Shown: positions 46,632 through 55,895 of the stretch, one piece after another | How positions within the stretch are numbered: the first letter of the stretch is position 1 | Layout: each line of letters starts with the position of its first letter | Assembly: GCA_016934715.1 (NCBI GenBank) | Contig: JAFGSI010000007.1 | Coordinates: 59,595 to 123,594 of the forward strand | DNA: 64,000 bases | Direction of reading: 5' to 3' | DNA from: Anaerolineales bacterium | GTDB taxonomy: Bacteria; Chloroflexota; Anaerolineae; Anaerolineales; Villigracilaceae | Position numbers and translations under genes: made by a program | The notes under the pieces: model-generated | Database searches by the model: none | What the model was told of the DNA's origin: nothing | Seen by the model: only the letters and a program-made list of their open reading frames with translations

Positions 46632-49574
46632 TCATCCTACCACAACATTCAGGCTGGCGTTCTCCTTGGCGGCGTACATCGCCTGGTCGGCACGGTTGAT
46701 CAGGGCATGCAGGCTGGGAGTCCCCCTATCGATCGTCGCCACCCCAATGCTCAGGTAGACCGTCAACGGGCCGGCCTCGGTCTCGATCGGCGTATTGCTG
46801 ACGTTCCTCTGCAACCGCTCGGCAATCTGGATCGCGGCCGCCTGGCCGGTCTGGGGCAGCAGGATCGAGAACTCCTCGCCCCCGTAGCGGCCCAGCGCGT
46901 CGCTGTCTCGCAGGCTGGCCGACATCCGCTGGCAGACGCTCTGCAGGACCGCGTCGCCGACCAGATGACCGTAACGATCATTGATCTGCTTGAAATGGTC
47001 CACATCCAGGATCATGATCGTCATCGGTTGCCTGGTTCGTTGGATCCGGTCAAATTCTTTCTCTGCCAGATCGAAGAAATATCGGCGATTATGGATCCCG
47101 GTCAACTCGTCGGTGTCCGCCAGCCGGCTGACCTCGGCCAGCAGGTTGGCATTCTGCATCGCAGCCGCCACCTGGCGAGCGAAGATCGACATCGCCGGCA
47201 GGTCGTCTTCGCGCAGGCCTTCTCCCCACAGCCACAGGATGCCGATCGTCTGTCCCTCGCTGACCAGCGGCAGGTGACAGACGGTCACGCCGACCGTGAT
47301 GCCAATTAACTCCAGGATCCGGACGACGGCCCGCTGCGGGAAGGTCTGCAGGATGTGACTCGCCGTGGAAAACGGGTCAGCCAGGAAGACCAGCTTCTGG
47401 CCCTGACCGACGAAGGGCGCCAGCGATTCGGCCGGGATGGCATAGCCTTCGATTTTATTCCTGCTCAGGCGCTCGACCATCCGAAGCGCCCGGCGCGGCA
47501 GGGAGGTATAGTGGATCACGATCTCGCTCCCCTGGCCGGAATACAGCCCCAGCAGGCAGGTCAGGCCAAGCCTGCTCAACTCGCTGCCCAGGGTCTGCAT
47601 GACGCCGGCCGGATCGGATTCGGAGGCCGCCTGCGCTCCAACCTGGACCAGGGCCTTGACCAGGGCATTCGAGCGCTCCATCTGGATGGTCTGGTAGCGC
47701 TCCGCCCGGGCTGTGCGCAGACGCTGGATGGAGGTCGACAGCTGTCCGGCCAGGATGCCCAGCAGCTCCTGGTCCTCGTGCGTAAAAGCGTTGAGTTCCA
47801 TGCTCTCGGCGTCGAGCACACCGATGACCTTCTCCCCGACCCGCAGCGGGATGCACAGTTCGGACTGGATCAAGGGGTCCATGCTCACGTAGTCGGCCGC
47901 CAGGCTGACGTCAGGCAGGTAGCACATCTTCCCCGACCGGGCGACGGATCCGACCACCCCGATCCCAAGCGGGATGCGCATGAAAGCCTCTCGATTCCCC
48001 TGCCGGTAAGAGGAGTGCAGGTAGAGGTCCTGTCTGTGTTCGTCCAGCAACAGGGTGGCGAAGTAATCTGGAAACAGGCCCTCCCCGATCAGGTGGGTGG
48101 TGCGCTCGATGAGTTCGTCCTCGTCATCGGCCTCCGTGGCCGCCACGGCGATCGCGTGCAGGACGGCCAGCTCGCGCGCCCGGCGGCGTTCGGATGCCAG
48201 CAAACGGGTGTTCTGGATGACTACCGCCACCTGCCCGGCAAAGATCTCCATCAGACGGGCATCGTCCTCGCTGAACCCGCCGGGCTTGTTGGCTGCATAG
48301 ATGGCCCCCTCCATGTGCTGCTTGGCATCCCACAAGGGAGCCACCAGCAACGAATGGATCCCCAACGAATCGGCCAGGCCGAGGAATTCGCCCGGGATCT
48401 CCTCCAAGCGGTTGGCCCGAAAGACCCGCCGCGCACTTCCAAAAGCCCGCACGACCAGCTCGTAGGGGAACTGCAGGGCCTGAAGAAGCTCATCGCCCAG
48501 TCCACAGCCAGGGATCTGGCTCTGGATGACGCCCCGGGCCGCATCGTGGAGGCCGATCATGCAGATTTCAGCCTCCACCAGGCCGGCCAGGATCTCTGTC
48601 AGCAGGGCATAGATCTGGCGGTTGTCGCTGTGGATGGTGAAGGTCTGTGAGATCATATGCAGGCCAGCCAGTTCGCGCACCCGCTGGCGAGCTTCCTCCA
48701 GCAGGACCACCTGGGTCATGACCAGCGAAATCTGACTGGCGGCCAGTTCGGCACGGGCGATCTCTTCGGGCGTGAAGGAACGGGCCACATCATAGCTCAC
48801 GATGACGGCGCCCAGCCTGCGTCCACCAGCGATCAGTGGCATCGCCAGCGCGGAGACGCCGGGCAGCTCCTCGGCCAGTGGGGGACTGCTGTGCGGCGTA
48901 TTCGCGAGATCTTCGATCGCCAGCGTTTGCCCGGCCTCCAGCACCGCGCTGGTCAGGCTGCGTTCATCGGGCATCACCCGGAGTGGAGGATCGGAATCAG
49001 CCCCCGCGCCATCGGCGCGGGTGGCGACTGGCTGGCGGCGGGTTTCATCCCAGCGGGTGACAAAACAATGGTCTGCGGAGAACAATGCCCCCACCCGCTG
49101 GGCAATCATGCGGGTCATCGAGGACATGTCCTCGGATTCCAGCGCGGCCCGCACGATGGTGTTCAGGCGGGTCATGAAATCGATATACTCGCCCTGGCTC
49201 TGGGTCAAGCGGTGGCTCAGGGAAAAGGCTTCCCGTCGCTGCCGGGCCACCTCCCGACTGTGCCCGATCGCAATCACCAGGGCTGCGGTCACGACCAGAC
49301 CGGAGAACCATTCCAGCGGGATGTCGCCGATGGCCTCGCCCCACAAGAACCTGCGCAGCAAGAAATCGGCGAGGATCACCACCAGTGTGGCTGCGATCCC
49401 GCCCCAACCGCCGTAGAGCCAGGCAGCCGCGATCACCGGCAGAAGGAGCAGCACTGCGACCGCCGCGCCAATCCAATGCCGCAAGAACACGACCAGAACA
49501 ATGAGGACCACCAAGATCCCCAGGCGGATGATCGGACGAGACCGGTGCGGTTGTGGTTCAGGTGTGGGTGACAT
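46632..49574 (-). CDS. GAF-GGDEF diguanylate cyclase
   Basis: 980 residues: N-terminal membrane segment (about 15-115, several helices), a short coiled-coil, about four GAF domains (about 140-800) and a C-terminal GGDEF domain. The active site is GGEEF, preceded five residues earlier by RDSD, an intact RxxD inhibitory site, so the enzyme should make c-di-GMP and be product-inhibited. DELTGIHNRRYF starts the cyclase. The GAF array could sense light, redox or small molecules. The ATG at 49574 lacks a clear ribosome binding site; 73 open codons upstream look non-coding. Confidence 0.88.
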   Translation of the reverse strand: MSPTPEPQPHRSRPIIRLGILVVLIVLVVFLRHWIGAAVAVLLLLPVIAAAWLYGGWGGIAATLVVILADFLLRRFLWGEAIGDIPLEWFSGLVVTAALVIAIGHSREVARQRREAFSLSHRLTQSQGEYIDFMTRLNTIVRAALESEDMSSMTRMIAQRVGALFSADHCFVTRWDETRRQPVATRADGAGADSDPPLRVMPDERSLTSAVLEAGQTLAIEDLANTPHSSPPLAEELPGVSALAMPLIAGGRRLGAVIVSYDVARSFTPEEIARAELAASQISLVMTQVVLLEEARQRVRELAGLHMISQTFTIHSDNRQIYALLTEILAGLVEAEICMIGLHDAARGVIQSQIPGCGLGDELLQALQFPYELVVRAFGSARRVFRANRLEEIPGEFLGLADSLGIHSLLVAPLWDAKQHMEGAIYAANKPGGFSEDDARLMEIFAGQVAVVIQNTRLLASERRRARELAVLHAIAVAATEADDEDELIERTTHLIGEGLFPDYFATLLLDEHRQDLYLHSSYRQGNREAFMRIPLGIGVVGSVARSGKMCYLPDVSLAADYVSMDPLIQSELCIPLRVGEKVIGVLDAESMELNAFTHEDQELLGILAGQLSTSIQRLRTARAERYQTIQMERSNALVKALVQVGAQAASESDPAGVMQTLGSELSRLGLTCLLGLYSGQGSEIVIHYTSLPRRALRMVERLSRNKIEGYAIPAESLAPFVGQGQKLVFLADPFSTASHILQTFPQRAVVRILELIGITVGVTVCHLPLVSEGQTIGILWLWGEGLREDDLPAMSIFARQVAAAMQNANLLAEVSRLADTDELTGIHNRRYFFDLAEKEFDRIQRTRQPMTIMILDVDHFKQINDRYGHLVGDAVLQSVCQRMSASLRDSDALGRYGGEEFSILLPQTGQAAAIQIAERLQRNVSNTPIETEAGPLTVYLSIGVATIDRGTPSLHALINRADQAMYAAKENASLNVVVG

Positions 49575-49940
49575 AGGGTAGATCAGTCGATCCTGACCGG
49601 CATTTCCGTTCCTGTTGCCCTTCACCAATGCCAGGGGTGGTAGGCCAGGAGCAGGCCTACAACTGCTGTTCCCCCGGGCAGATCGTCCAACGGTGCCCGG
49701 GGCAAGCCAGCCAGTCAGCTGCCCGCAGGTGAAGACATCAAACGCTTGTATCGAAAAGGACGGGGAGGGCCGTCGGCCGCTGGCCCCCCCCAAGATCTTC
49801 GGCTACTCCATAATGGAAAAAAATCCAAATCAAAGTGCCCCCGGGCAGGGAGAGACTCCGATTGGGGTACAGGGGTACACAAAGGATCGCAACACGATAA
49901 GTGTAGTATGAAGTTCGCTTTTCAACTACTTACAGGGACA
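49575..49940. other. Intergenic region, no gene seen
   Basis: 366 bases between two minus-strand genes. It contains a 7-bp hairpin GTAGGCC-7-GGCCTAC at about 49640-49660 and an A-rich patch near 49813-49830 that could belong to a weak terminator for the upstream unit. No convincing promoter or ORF. Confidence 0.4.
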
Positions 49941-50981
49941 TTACAAGTTTACCAGGCCGGGATCCATCACGTACTGCCACCAGTTGTTGGCCACGCCGTT
50001 GGTCCGTCCGGCGACCTTGGGAAGGTGCGCGAGCCACCACTTGTGATGGGCCTGAATGTCACCTCCGCCCCAATCCTTCAGGTTGACCTCGCGAACATCG
50101 TTCTGGAATTTCGGGAAGTTCAACCAATCGTAACAGTTGCTCATCACCTTGCGGGCATTCTTCCAGTCGTATTCCCGCTCGCTGTTGGGTGCGAAATGGA
50201 TCGTCCCGACTTCCGCCTTGCCGGGGGCGCGCTTGTCGTAGCGTGAGAAACGGGAGTAGAGATTCGCCTCCCCGGATGTCTTCTCGAAGACCTTGGTCAG
50301 AACCGATTCGGCCCGATGGCCGAAGGCTTCCAGCATCTCGCCAATTCCGCGCTCGACGGAAAACCCCATCACCACGAACTTGCGGCTGCATCCACCGGTC
50401 CCGGAGAGCGGGGGAGCATTGCACCAGAAAGCCCCTGCCCCGCCCATGGTCGACTCGTAGAAACCGGCGTGCGGGAAACTGAAGATCCAGACCTCGTCGA
50501 ACTCGCGCTTGACGACCCGCGGCAGGACATTGAGGCCGGTCAGGATGGCCAGGTAGTCCACCCCCTCCGGCTTGTACGGCTGGCCGCCGCGCAGCACGTT
50601 CATGTAAGAGGTCGGACCGTAGCGAAACCCGTCTGTCTTGGCCGGGAATTCGTTCAAGGCAACCCTCTCGACGATCTCGTAGCGGGCGACCCCACTGCTG
50701 GCCTCGAGGATCTCCTGGGTAAAACCAGCGACCAGATCGTCCGGGCGCTGCCACTGCATCTTCCGGGTAAGCGTCTCGCCGCTGACCGGGTCCATGACCG
50801 GGTCATAGATCACCAGCAGGACCCGATTGGTGACGATCCGCACCGGCTCATTCAGGTTGTCAGGCAGGCCGACCGGCTGGAGCGGAGCCGGGTCCGGCTG
50901 CCTGGCACCCCCCAGAACACGCCTCAAAAAACCGACCAGGCCGGCCAGGGATCTTCTGGAATTGCCTGAAGATGTGCTCAT
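49941..50981 (-). CDS. Conserved-looking protein of unknown function, 346 residues
   Basis: Not recognised. After a basic, possibly membrane-associated N-terminus (NSRRSLAGLVGFLRRVLGG) it has a long soluble domain with many aromatic motifs: TNRVLLVIYDPVMDP, DEVWIFSFPHAGFYESTMGG, AFWCNAPP, GCSRKFVVMGFSVERGIGEMLEAFGHRAE, IHFAPNSEREYDW and HHKWWLAHLPKV. The clustered His, Glu and Asp residues suggest an enzyme, perhaps a hydrolase. AGAGGA precedes the ATG at 50981. It follows the PP2C-like gene by 19 bases and is likely co-transcribed. Confidence 0.65.
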   Translation of the reverse strand: MSTSSGNSRRSLAGLVGFLRRVLGGARQPDPAPLQPVGLPDNLNEPVRIVTNRVLLVIYDPVMDPVSGETLTRKMQWQRPDDLVAGFTQEILEASSGVARYEIVERVALNEFPAKTDGFRYGPTSYMNVLRGGQPYKPEGVDYLAILTGLNVLPRVVKREFDEVWIFSFPHAGFYESTMGGAGAFWCNAPPLSGTGGCSRKFVVMGFSVERGIGEMLEAFGHRAESVLTKVFEKTSGEANLYSRFSRYDKRAPGKAEVGTIHFAPNSEREYDWKNARKVMSNCYDWLNFPKFQNDVREVNLKDWGGGDIQAHHKWWLAHLPKVAGRTNGVANNWWQYVMDPGLVNL

Positions 50982-51000
50982 AAACTTCCTCTCTTTCTGC

Positions 51001-53343
51001 CTAGGGGACCGCGCCGGCGTAATAGATCTTGTTGCCCACGCACAGGAAGATCGCCCGGTTGGGGCTGATCGCCATCGCCACGGCAGGAGAACGGAACTGT
51101 GTCCGTACCTGGTCAACAGTGGCCCGGAACTGGGCCTGCAGGGTCAGCGAATCGGTGTGGGGATTGAAGCGGTAGACCGCCTGGGTCAGCGGCTCGAGCA
51201 GATACAGCGACGGATCGGGGGGCGAGGCAAAGGTCATCTGGCTGAAGATCGCATCGGTGATGACCAGGCCGGGCTGGTGGCCAGGGCGCTCGTCGATGAA
51301 GGTCGCCGGGTCGGAACAGCGTGTTCGGGCCACGTCCAGGCGGCTGAGGGTACAGACGGTCACATGTCCGTCCTGGAAGAGCAGGTACAGGTCGTCGCCG
51401 TTGGCGGCCAGGTCGATCACCGAACCCATGTCGTGGGGCACGTATTCGCCGAAGAAGATCATCGGCAAGTCGGTGAATTCACCCAGGTTGCCGGTATAGA
51501 CCCATACCGCGTTGCCAGGCGGGTCGAGCAGGTACAGGTTGCGGCCGTCAATGTCGAGCGTGAACCCGCTGACGCCCCGCCAGCCCAGTTCAGGCGGGAC
51601 CAGCGGGACCGCCGCAGGCTCGGACCCCACAGTACAGTACAGCAGGGTGCCGTTGGCGTCCATCGCCAGCACGTCGGCGTTGCGCAGATTGATCGCCGGC
51701 AAGGCCGCCAGGTCGATCAAGGTCCCAACCTGGATGCCGTTGTATGTGCCCGGCTCGCATTTAAAATACGGGTCGACCTCAAAGCCCTGATTGGTCATCA
51801 GGGCGTGCATGACATTACCACGCGTGCTGTTGAGCAGGAACAGGGCATCCTCGGTTGCCACCATGCGGCTGACCTGGACCGTGTCGCTCAATGCCCCGAC
51901 CACCTGGCGGAAGTCCAGGCGGATAATGCCATCCAGCCCGTCGAGGGCCGCCTGGGCCTCACGCCGCAAGGACTGCGATTCGGTCGTCAGCTGGTAGCCA
52001 TCGGCCCGGTCGAGATAGAACAGGCAGCTTTCCCAGGCGTGGCGCACGACCGCCATGTCGCTCTGACCGATCGCCCCCACCGCCGACTGGACGGCCAGTT
52101 GATAGTTCTGCTCATACTGGGACTGCTTGCCGATGCGCACATAGACCGTGCCCGCCAACACCACCACCACCAGCGGGACGGCAATGGCAACGATCGTCAT
52201 GAAGACCCGCAACGCCTGGCCGTTCCCCTCCGCGCCGGGCAGCAGCCGCGGCAGGAAGCGACCCAACCCTTCTGAGAGGCGCTCGCCGAAGGTCCGCAGA
52301 CCGTGCAGCGAACGAGCCAGGCCGCGAAAGATGCCCCGGCGCTGCAGACGCAGGCGGGGTGCCCTGGCCTGGCGTTCGATCTCAGGCAGGTCCGAGGTCG
52401 AACGCGGGGCCACGAAACGGCCGCCCCCCGGGGGACGCTGCGCCGGAGGCATGGTCTGGGAGGGTTGCACAGCTGCGCTCGGGGGCGAGCCAGGTGGCAT
52501 CCCGGATTGGGCTGCCGCCTCCCCGGCCGGTTCCTCGCGTCCTGCCACCAGGCGGGCAAAGCGGCTCGCCGGGCGGGACTGCGGCGGGATCGGTCCGCTC
52601 CCCGGGCGGGACACGGGCTGTGCCACCGGCATCTCGACCGCCGGCTTCATCGCTTGGAGCACGTTGAGCTGGCCCTTGCCCGCCACCGCCTGGATCAAGA
52701 CCGCGTTCAGGTCATCTTCGCTGGCCGCCAGCAGCTTGCGCCGCGTGGCTTCCATTCCGATCGGACCCTTATCGGCCTGCAGAGCCGGCTGCCAGCCGGA
52801 CGGCAGTTGGGAACACAGGATCAACTGGTCGCCGGGATGCAGTGCGACCTGGGTGAAATGCAGTGGCGTCATCTGGCCGAACCCCAGCCCGCGGCCCGAC
52901 ATCTGGTCGTCGTGGATCTGGACCACCTCACCGGCTTTCAGGTGGAAGGCATGGGTCGGCCCGCTCTGGGCGATCACGAACTGCGACCCGCGCAACACCG
53001 CGAAGATCAGTCGGCCGGCCTGGTATTGGCCCGTGCCGCTGGCCTTCATGTTGCGCTCCACCAGGAACTGGTTGAGGATGTCGACGGTTGTCCGCACGGC
53101 AGCCGTCAACGAACCGGGCTGCTGGTAGAAACGCTCCGCCAGTTGCGATATGACCTGGTTGTATTCGCCGGAGGTGAAGGGGGTGCTGCCCGCAAGCGTC
53201 AGGTAGATGATCGCGTAATCGTTTTCCCGGCCGCGGGCGCAGCGCTTTGGTGGCGTGCAGGCCAGCAGACCCGGCAGTTGGGGCCATTCTTGCCCCTTGA
53301 CGCGGTTAAACGGCAGCAGATGCAGGTCGTATTCGGCAACCAC
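51001..53343 (-). CDS. PP2C-like domain/membrane/beta-propeller protein
   Basis: 780 residues. The N-terminal about 220 residues have the layout of a PPM/PP2C phosphatase (LTAAVRTTVDILNQ, FVIAQSGPTHAFHLKAG, HPGDQLILCSQLPSGW), but the position that normally holds GDS with a metal-binding Asp reads GPT, so it may be a pseudophosphatase. A Pro-rich linker, a membrane helix (about 375-398) and a C-terminal extracytoplasmic beta-propeller-like domain follow. The GTG at 53343 lies 6 bases after a perfect minus-strand TATAAT, a leaderless arrangement shared with the divergent acetyltransferase-like gene. Confidence 0.75.
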   Translation of the reverse strand: MVAEYDLHLLPFNRVKGQEWPQLPGLLACTPPKRCARGRENDYAIIYLTLAGSTPFTSGEYNQVISQLAERFYQQPGSLTAAVRTTVDILNQFLVERNMKASGTGQYQAGRLIFAVLRGSQFVIAQSGPTHAFHLKAGEVVQIHDDQMSGRGLGFGQMTPLHFTQVALHPGDQLILCSQLPSGWQPALQADKGPIGMEATRRKLLAASEDDLNAVLIQAVAGKGQLNVLQAMKPAVEMPVAQPVSRPGSGPIPPQSRPASRFARLVAGREEPAGEAAAQSGMPPGSPPSAAVQPSQTMPPAQRPPGGGRFVAPRSTSDLPEIERQARAPRLRLQRRGIFRGLARSLHGLRTFGERLSEGLGRFLPRLLPGAEGNGQALRVFMTIVAIAVPLVVVVLAGTVYVRIGKQSQYEQNYQLAVQSAVGAIGQSDMAVVRHAWESCLFYLDRADGYQLTTESQSLRREAQAALDGLDGIIRLDFRQVVGALSDTVQVSRMVATEDALFLLNSTRGNVMHALMTNQGFEVDPYFKCEPGTYNGIQVGTLIDLAALPAINLRNADVLAMDANGTLLYCTVGSEPAAVPLVPPELGWRGVSGFTLDIDGRNLYLLDPPGNAVWVYTGNLGEFTDLPMIFFGEYVPHDMGSVIDLAANGDDLYLLFQDGHVTVCTLSRLDVARTRCSDPATFIDERPGHQPGLVITDAIFSQMTFASPPDPSLYLLEPLTQAVYRFNPHTDSLTLQAQFRATVDQVRTQFRSPAVAMAISPNRAIFLCVGNKIYYAGAVP

Positions 53344-53349
53344 GGTACC

Positions 53350-53357
53350 ATTATACT
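53350..53357. promoter_or_regulatory. Symmetric divergent promoter with overlapping -10s
   Basis: ATTATACT holds TATACT for the plus strand (53352-53357) and TATAAT for the minus strand (53355-53350). Start codons lie exactly 6 bases away on each side: ATG at 53364 and GTG at 53343. No ribosome binding sites are present on either side, so both transcripts look leaderless. Confidence 0.75.
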
Positions 53358-53363
53358 GGTAAA

Positions 53364-54425
53364 ATGGACGGGCCAAAAGTGAATGAACAAATGCGCCCAT
53401 CACCACCTCCCATGGAATTCATCCTGATCTCAGACTTCTCCTCTATCGACGCCGCCGAATGGAACGGCCTGCTGGCCGAAGCGGTCACCGACGCGCCCTT
53501 CCTGCGCCACGAGTACCTGCGGACCTGGTGGGAGACGCGCGGCGGCGGGGAATGGCCCGAGTCGGCCAAACTGGCCATCGTTGCGGCCCATCGCGACGGG
53601 CACCTGGCCGGGATCGCCCCCCTGTTTAGCACCCCCAACCGAGAAGGCGATCCGTCCCTGCTGCTCCTGGGCAGCATCGAGATCTCCGATTACCTCGACC
53701 TGATCGCCGCCCCCGCCGATCTGGCCGACTTCGTCGCCGGGCTGCTTGACTTCCTGCCTGGCCTGCCCTACCAATGGAATCTGCTCGACCTGCATGTCGT
53801 GCCCGAGTCCTCCCCGACCCTGGCCGCCCTGCAGGATGAGGCCGCCCGCCGCGGCTGGGCCTGCGACCTGCAGCCGGAATACCACGCCCCTTCGATCCCC
53901 CTGCCCGGCGACTTCGAGACCTACCTGGCCGGGATCGACAAGAAACAGCGCCACGAGATCCGCCGCAAGATGCGCCGGGCCGAGGAGAGCGGGCGGGCCG
54001 TGCACTGGTACATCGTCAGCGATGCCGGGACCCTGGAGGCAGAGATCGAGGCCTTCCTGGACCTGATGGCCCACGACCCCGAGAAGGCCACCTTCCTGAC
54101 CGCGAGCATGCGCACGCAGATGCGCCTGGCCTGCCAGGCCGCCTTCGAAGGCGGCTGGCTGCAGTTAGCCTTCATGGAAGTCGACGGTCAGAAGGCCGCC
54201 GGCTACCTGAACTTCGATTACGCTGACCGGATCTGGGTCTACAACTCCGGCCTGGACCGGGCCTTCATGGATCTCTCTCCCGGCTGGGTCCTGCTCGGTT
54301 ACCTGCTGCAGTGGGCCAACGACGAGAAACGGGCCGAGTTCGACTTCATGCGCGGCGACGAGGAGTACAAGTACCGCTTCGGCGCCGTCGACCGGATCGT
54401 CGTCCGGGCCAGGGTCAGCCGCTGA
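53364..54425 (+). CDS. GNAT-like acyltransferase, CelD/FemAB type
   Basis: 353 residues, GNAT-like fold of the CelD/BcsL or FemAB group (acetyltransf_6). Typical signs are FLRHEYLRTWWETRGGG near the N-terminus, YLAGIDKKQRHEIRRKMRRAEESG in the middle, and the C-terminal LLGYLLQWANDEKRAEFDFMRGDEEYKYRFG block that marks the family. Such proteins transfer acyl or aminoacyl groups to polysaccharides or peptidoglycan. The ATG at 53364 is chosen because of the leaderless promoter; another at 53412 has no ribosome binding site. It is the first of a series of acetyltransferase genes on this strand. Confidence 0.85.
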   Translation: MDGPKVNEQMRPSPPPMEFILISDFSSIDAAEWNGLLAEAVTDAPFLRHEYLRTWWETRGGGEWPESAKLAIVAAHRDGHLAGIAPLFSTPNREGDPSLLLLGSIEISDYLDLIAAPADLADFVAGLLDFLPGLPYQWNLLDLHVVPESSPTLAALQDEAARRGWACDLQPEYHAPSIPLPGDFETYLAGIDKKQRHEIRRKMRRAEESGRAVHWYIVSDAGTLEAEIEAFLDLMAHDPEKATFLTASMRTQMRLACQAAFEGGWLQLAFMEVDGQKAAGYLNFDYADRIWVYNSGLDRAFMDLSPGWVLLGYLLQWANDEKRAEFDFMRGDEEYKYRFGAVDRIVVRARVSR

Positions 54426-54430
54426 CATCC

Positions 54431-54460
54431 TTGACCGTTCTCCAACCCTCGTGATACACT
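54431..54460 (+). promoter_or_regulatory. Promoter of short leader transcript
   Basis: TTGACC (54431-54436), 18-base spacer, TACACT (54455-54460) preceded by TGA, an extended -10. It would drive the 29-codon ORF and, past the terminator, the acetyltransferase genes. Confidence 0.6.
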
Positions 54461-54498
54461 ACACCCGTTCGAAAATCTGACGAAAGGAGGCGCACTTC

Positions 54499-54588
54499 AT
54501 GGTTCCAGGTCTGCTCAAATTCCAGCCCGTTCGCACCGCCAACGGCGGGGATGTTCTGCCTGCGCGGAGTGCGCCAGCTCGCATGTAG
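54499..54588 (+). CDS. Possible 29-residue leader peptide or small protein
   Basis: ATG at 54499 behind AAGGAGG at about 8 bases, encoding 29 residues beginning MVPGLLKFQPVRTANGGD. Not recognised. A promoter lies 39 bases upstream and a terminator-like hairpin begins 18 bases after the stop. GGAGTGC inside the ORF can pair with GCACTCC in the hairpin loop, so translation could influence termination. It may be an attenuator for the acetyltransferases that follow, or an independent small gene. Confidence 0.4.
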   Translation: MVPGLLKFQPVRTANGGDVLPARSAPARM

Positions 54589-54606
54589 GTTACACGCAGT
54601 AACTTG

Positions 54607-54643
54607 CGGCCACGGAGCACTCCCCGCCCGTGGCCGTTTCCTT
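54607..54643 (+). terminator. Terminator-like hairpin before acetyltransferase genes
   Basis: CGGCCACGG (54607-54615) pairs with CCGTGGCCG (54628-54636) across a 12-base loop, followed by TTTCCTT. It stands about 110 bases before the acetyltransferase ATG at 54751. Confidence 0.6.
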
Positions 54644-54750
54644 CCCCCCAGGCGGCCATGGGCAAACCCCGTGGCCCTTTCATTTACCCCGTCCCTTCCC
54701 CCTGATTTCGAAAGGCGCTGGGGAGGCATGGGGGCAGGAAGAGAGAAGAG

Positions 54751-55326
54751 ATGAGCATCGACACTCCCCTGTTCGCCGGAAACCTGGTCCGCCTCGGGCC
54801 AATCGACCACGAGAAAGACCCCGAGGCCGTTTCGCGCTGGACCCACGACAGCGGGTTCATGCGCATGATGTACACCGACCCAGCCCGCCCGCTCTCGGCC
54901 TGGCAGATCAAGAAGAAACTGGAGCAGGAACTGGAAAAGTTCCTCGAAGAGGACAAGAACACCTTCCACTTCCGCATCCGCACCCTGAGCGACGACCGCC
55001 TGGTCGGCTTCGCCGAACTGGCCGGGATCTCGTGGACGAACAGGATCGGCACCATCCGCCTGGGAATTGGCGACGCCGAGGACCGCCGCAAGGGCTACGG
55101 GAGGGAGACCGTTGGCCTGTTGCTCCGTTATGCCTATGACGAACTCAACCTGTACCGGCTGACGGCGGTCATCCCGGACTACAACACCCCGGCCCAGGCC
55201 CTCTTCACCGGCTTCGGTTTCGTCGAGGAAGTCCGCCGCCGCCAGGCGCTGGAACGCGACTGCCAGCGCTGGGACCTGGTTCACTACGGCCTGCTGACCG
55301 ATGAATGGAAAGAGATGCAGAAATGA
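54751..55326 (+). CDS. GNAT acetyltransferase, RimJ/RimL type
   Basis: 191 residues. The acetyl-CoA loop is RLGIGDAEDRRKGYGRETVGLLL (about 103-125), followed by ELNLYRLTAVIPDYNTPAQALFTGFGFVEEVRRRQ, the standard RimJ/L-like C-terminal half. Purine-rich AGAAGAG precedes the ATG. It overlaps the next acetyltransferase by an ATGA junction and they are about 35-40 percent alike by eye, so they likely arose by duplication. Substrate unknown; antibiotic, amino acid or protein N-termini are all possible. Confidence 0.88.
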   Translation: MSIDTPLFAGNLVRLGPIDHEKDPEAVSRWTHDSGFMRMMYTDPARPLSAWQIKKKLEQELEKFLEEDKNTFHFRIRTLSDDRLVGFAELAGISWTNRIGTIRLGIGDAEDRRKGYGRETVGLLLRYAYDELNLYRLTAVIPDYNTPAQALFTGFGFVEEVRRRQALERDCQRWDLVHYGLLTDEWKEMQK

Positions 55327-55895
55327 TCACCGACCTGTACCGCGGCGACCTGGTCCGCCTGACAGCCGAGGACCCGGAAACGCTAGCCAGACTGTTCTCG
55401 CAATGGTCGGCTGACAGCGAATACTTGCGCCTGCTCGACTGGGACCCCGCCCGCCGCTTCTCGGTCAAGGGCACACAGAAATGGCTCGAGAAGAACAGCG
55501 AAGACGAACACTGCCACGTTTTCGCCATCCGCACCCTGATAGGCGACCAGATCATCGGCGAAATCGGCCTGGACGGCATCCGCTGGACGCACGGCGACTG
55601 CTTCGTCGGCATCGGCCTGGGCGAACGCGAGTTCTGGGGCAAAGGCTACGGAACAGATGCGATGAAGATCATTCTAGGCTACGCCTTCGGCGAGTTGAAC
55701 CTGGAGCGGGTCACACTGGATGTCTTCGAGTACAACCAGCGCGGCGTGCGCTCCTACGAAAAAGCCGGTTTCGTGCACGAGGGCCGCGAGCGACAGTTGC
55801 TCCTGCGCGAAGGCCGCCGCTGGGACGTCCTCTACATGGGTATCCTGCGCAGCGAGTGGCAGGAACAACAGAAAAGGAATCGAGAGAGACCATGA
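55323..55895 (+). CDS. GNAT acetyltransferase, tandem paralogue
   Basis: 190 residues. GIGLGEREFWGKGYGTDAMKIIL (about 97-119) is the acetyl-CoA loop, and LNLERVTLDVFEYNQRGVRSYEKAGFVHEGRERQ matches both the previous gene and the acetyltransferase at 36817. It overlaps its neighbours on both sides by ATGA, making a three-gene coupled unit. No separate regulation is visible. Confidence 0.88.
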   Translation: MITDLYRGDLVRLTAEDPETLARLFSQWSADSEYLRLLDWDPARRFSVKGTQKWLEKNSEDEHCHVFAIRTLIGDQIIGEIGLDGIRWTHGDCFVGIGLGEREFWGKGYGTDAMKIILGYAFGELNLERVTLDVFEYNQRGVRSYEKAGFVHEGRERQLLLREGRRWDVLYMGILRSEWQEQQKRNRERP

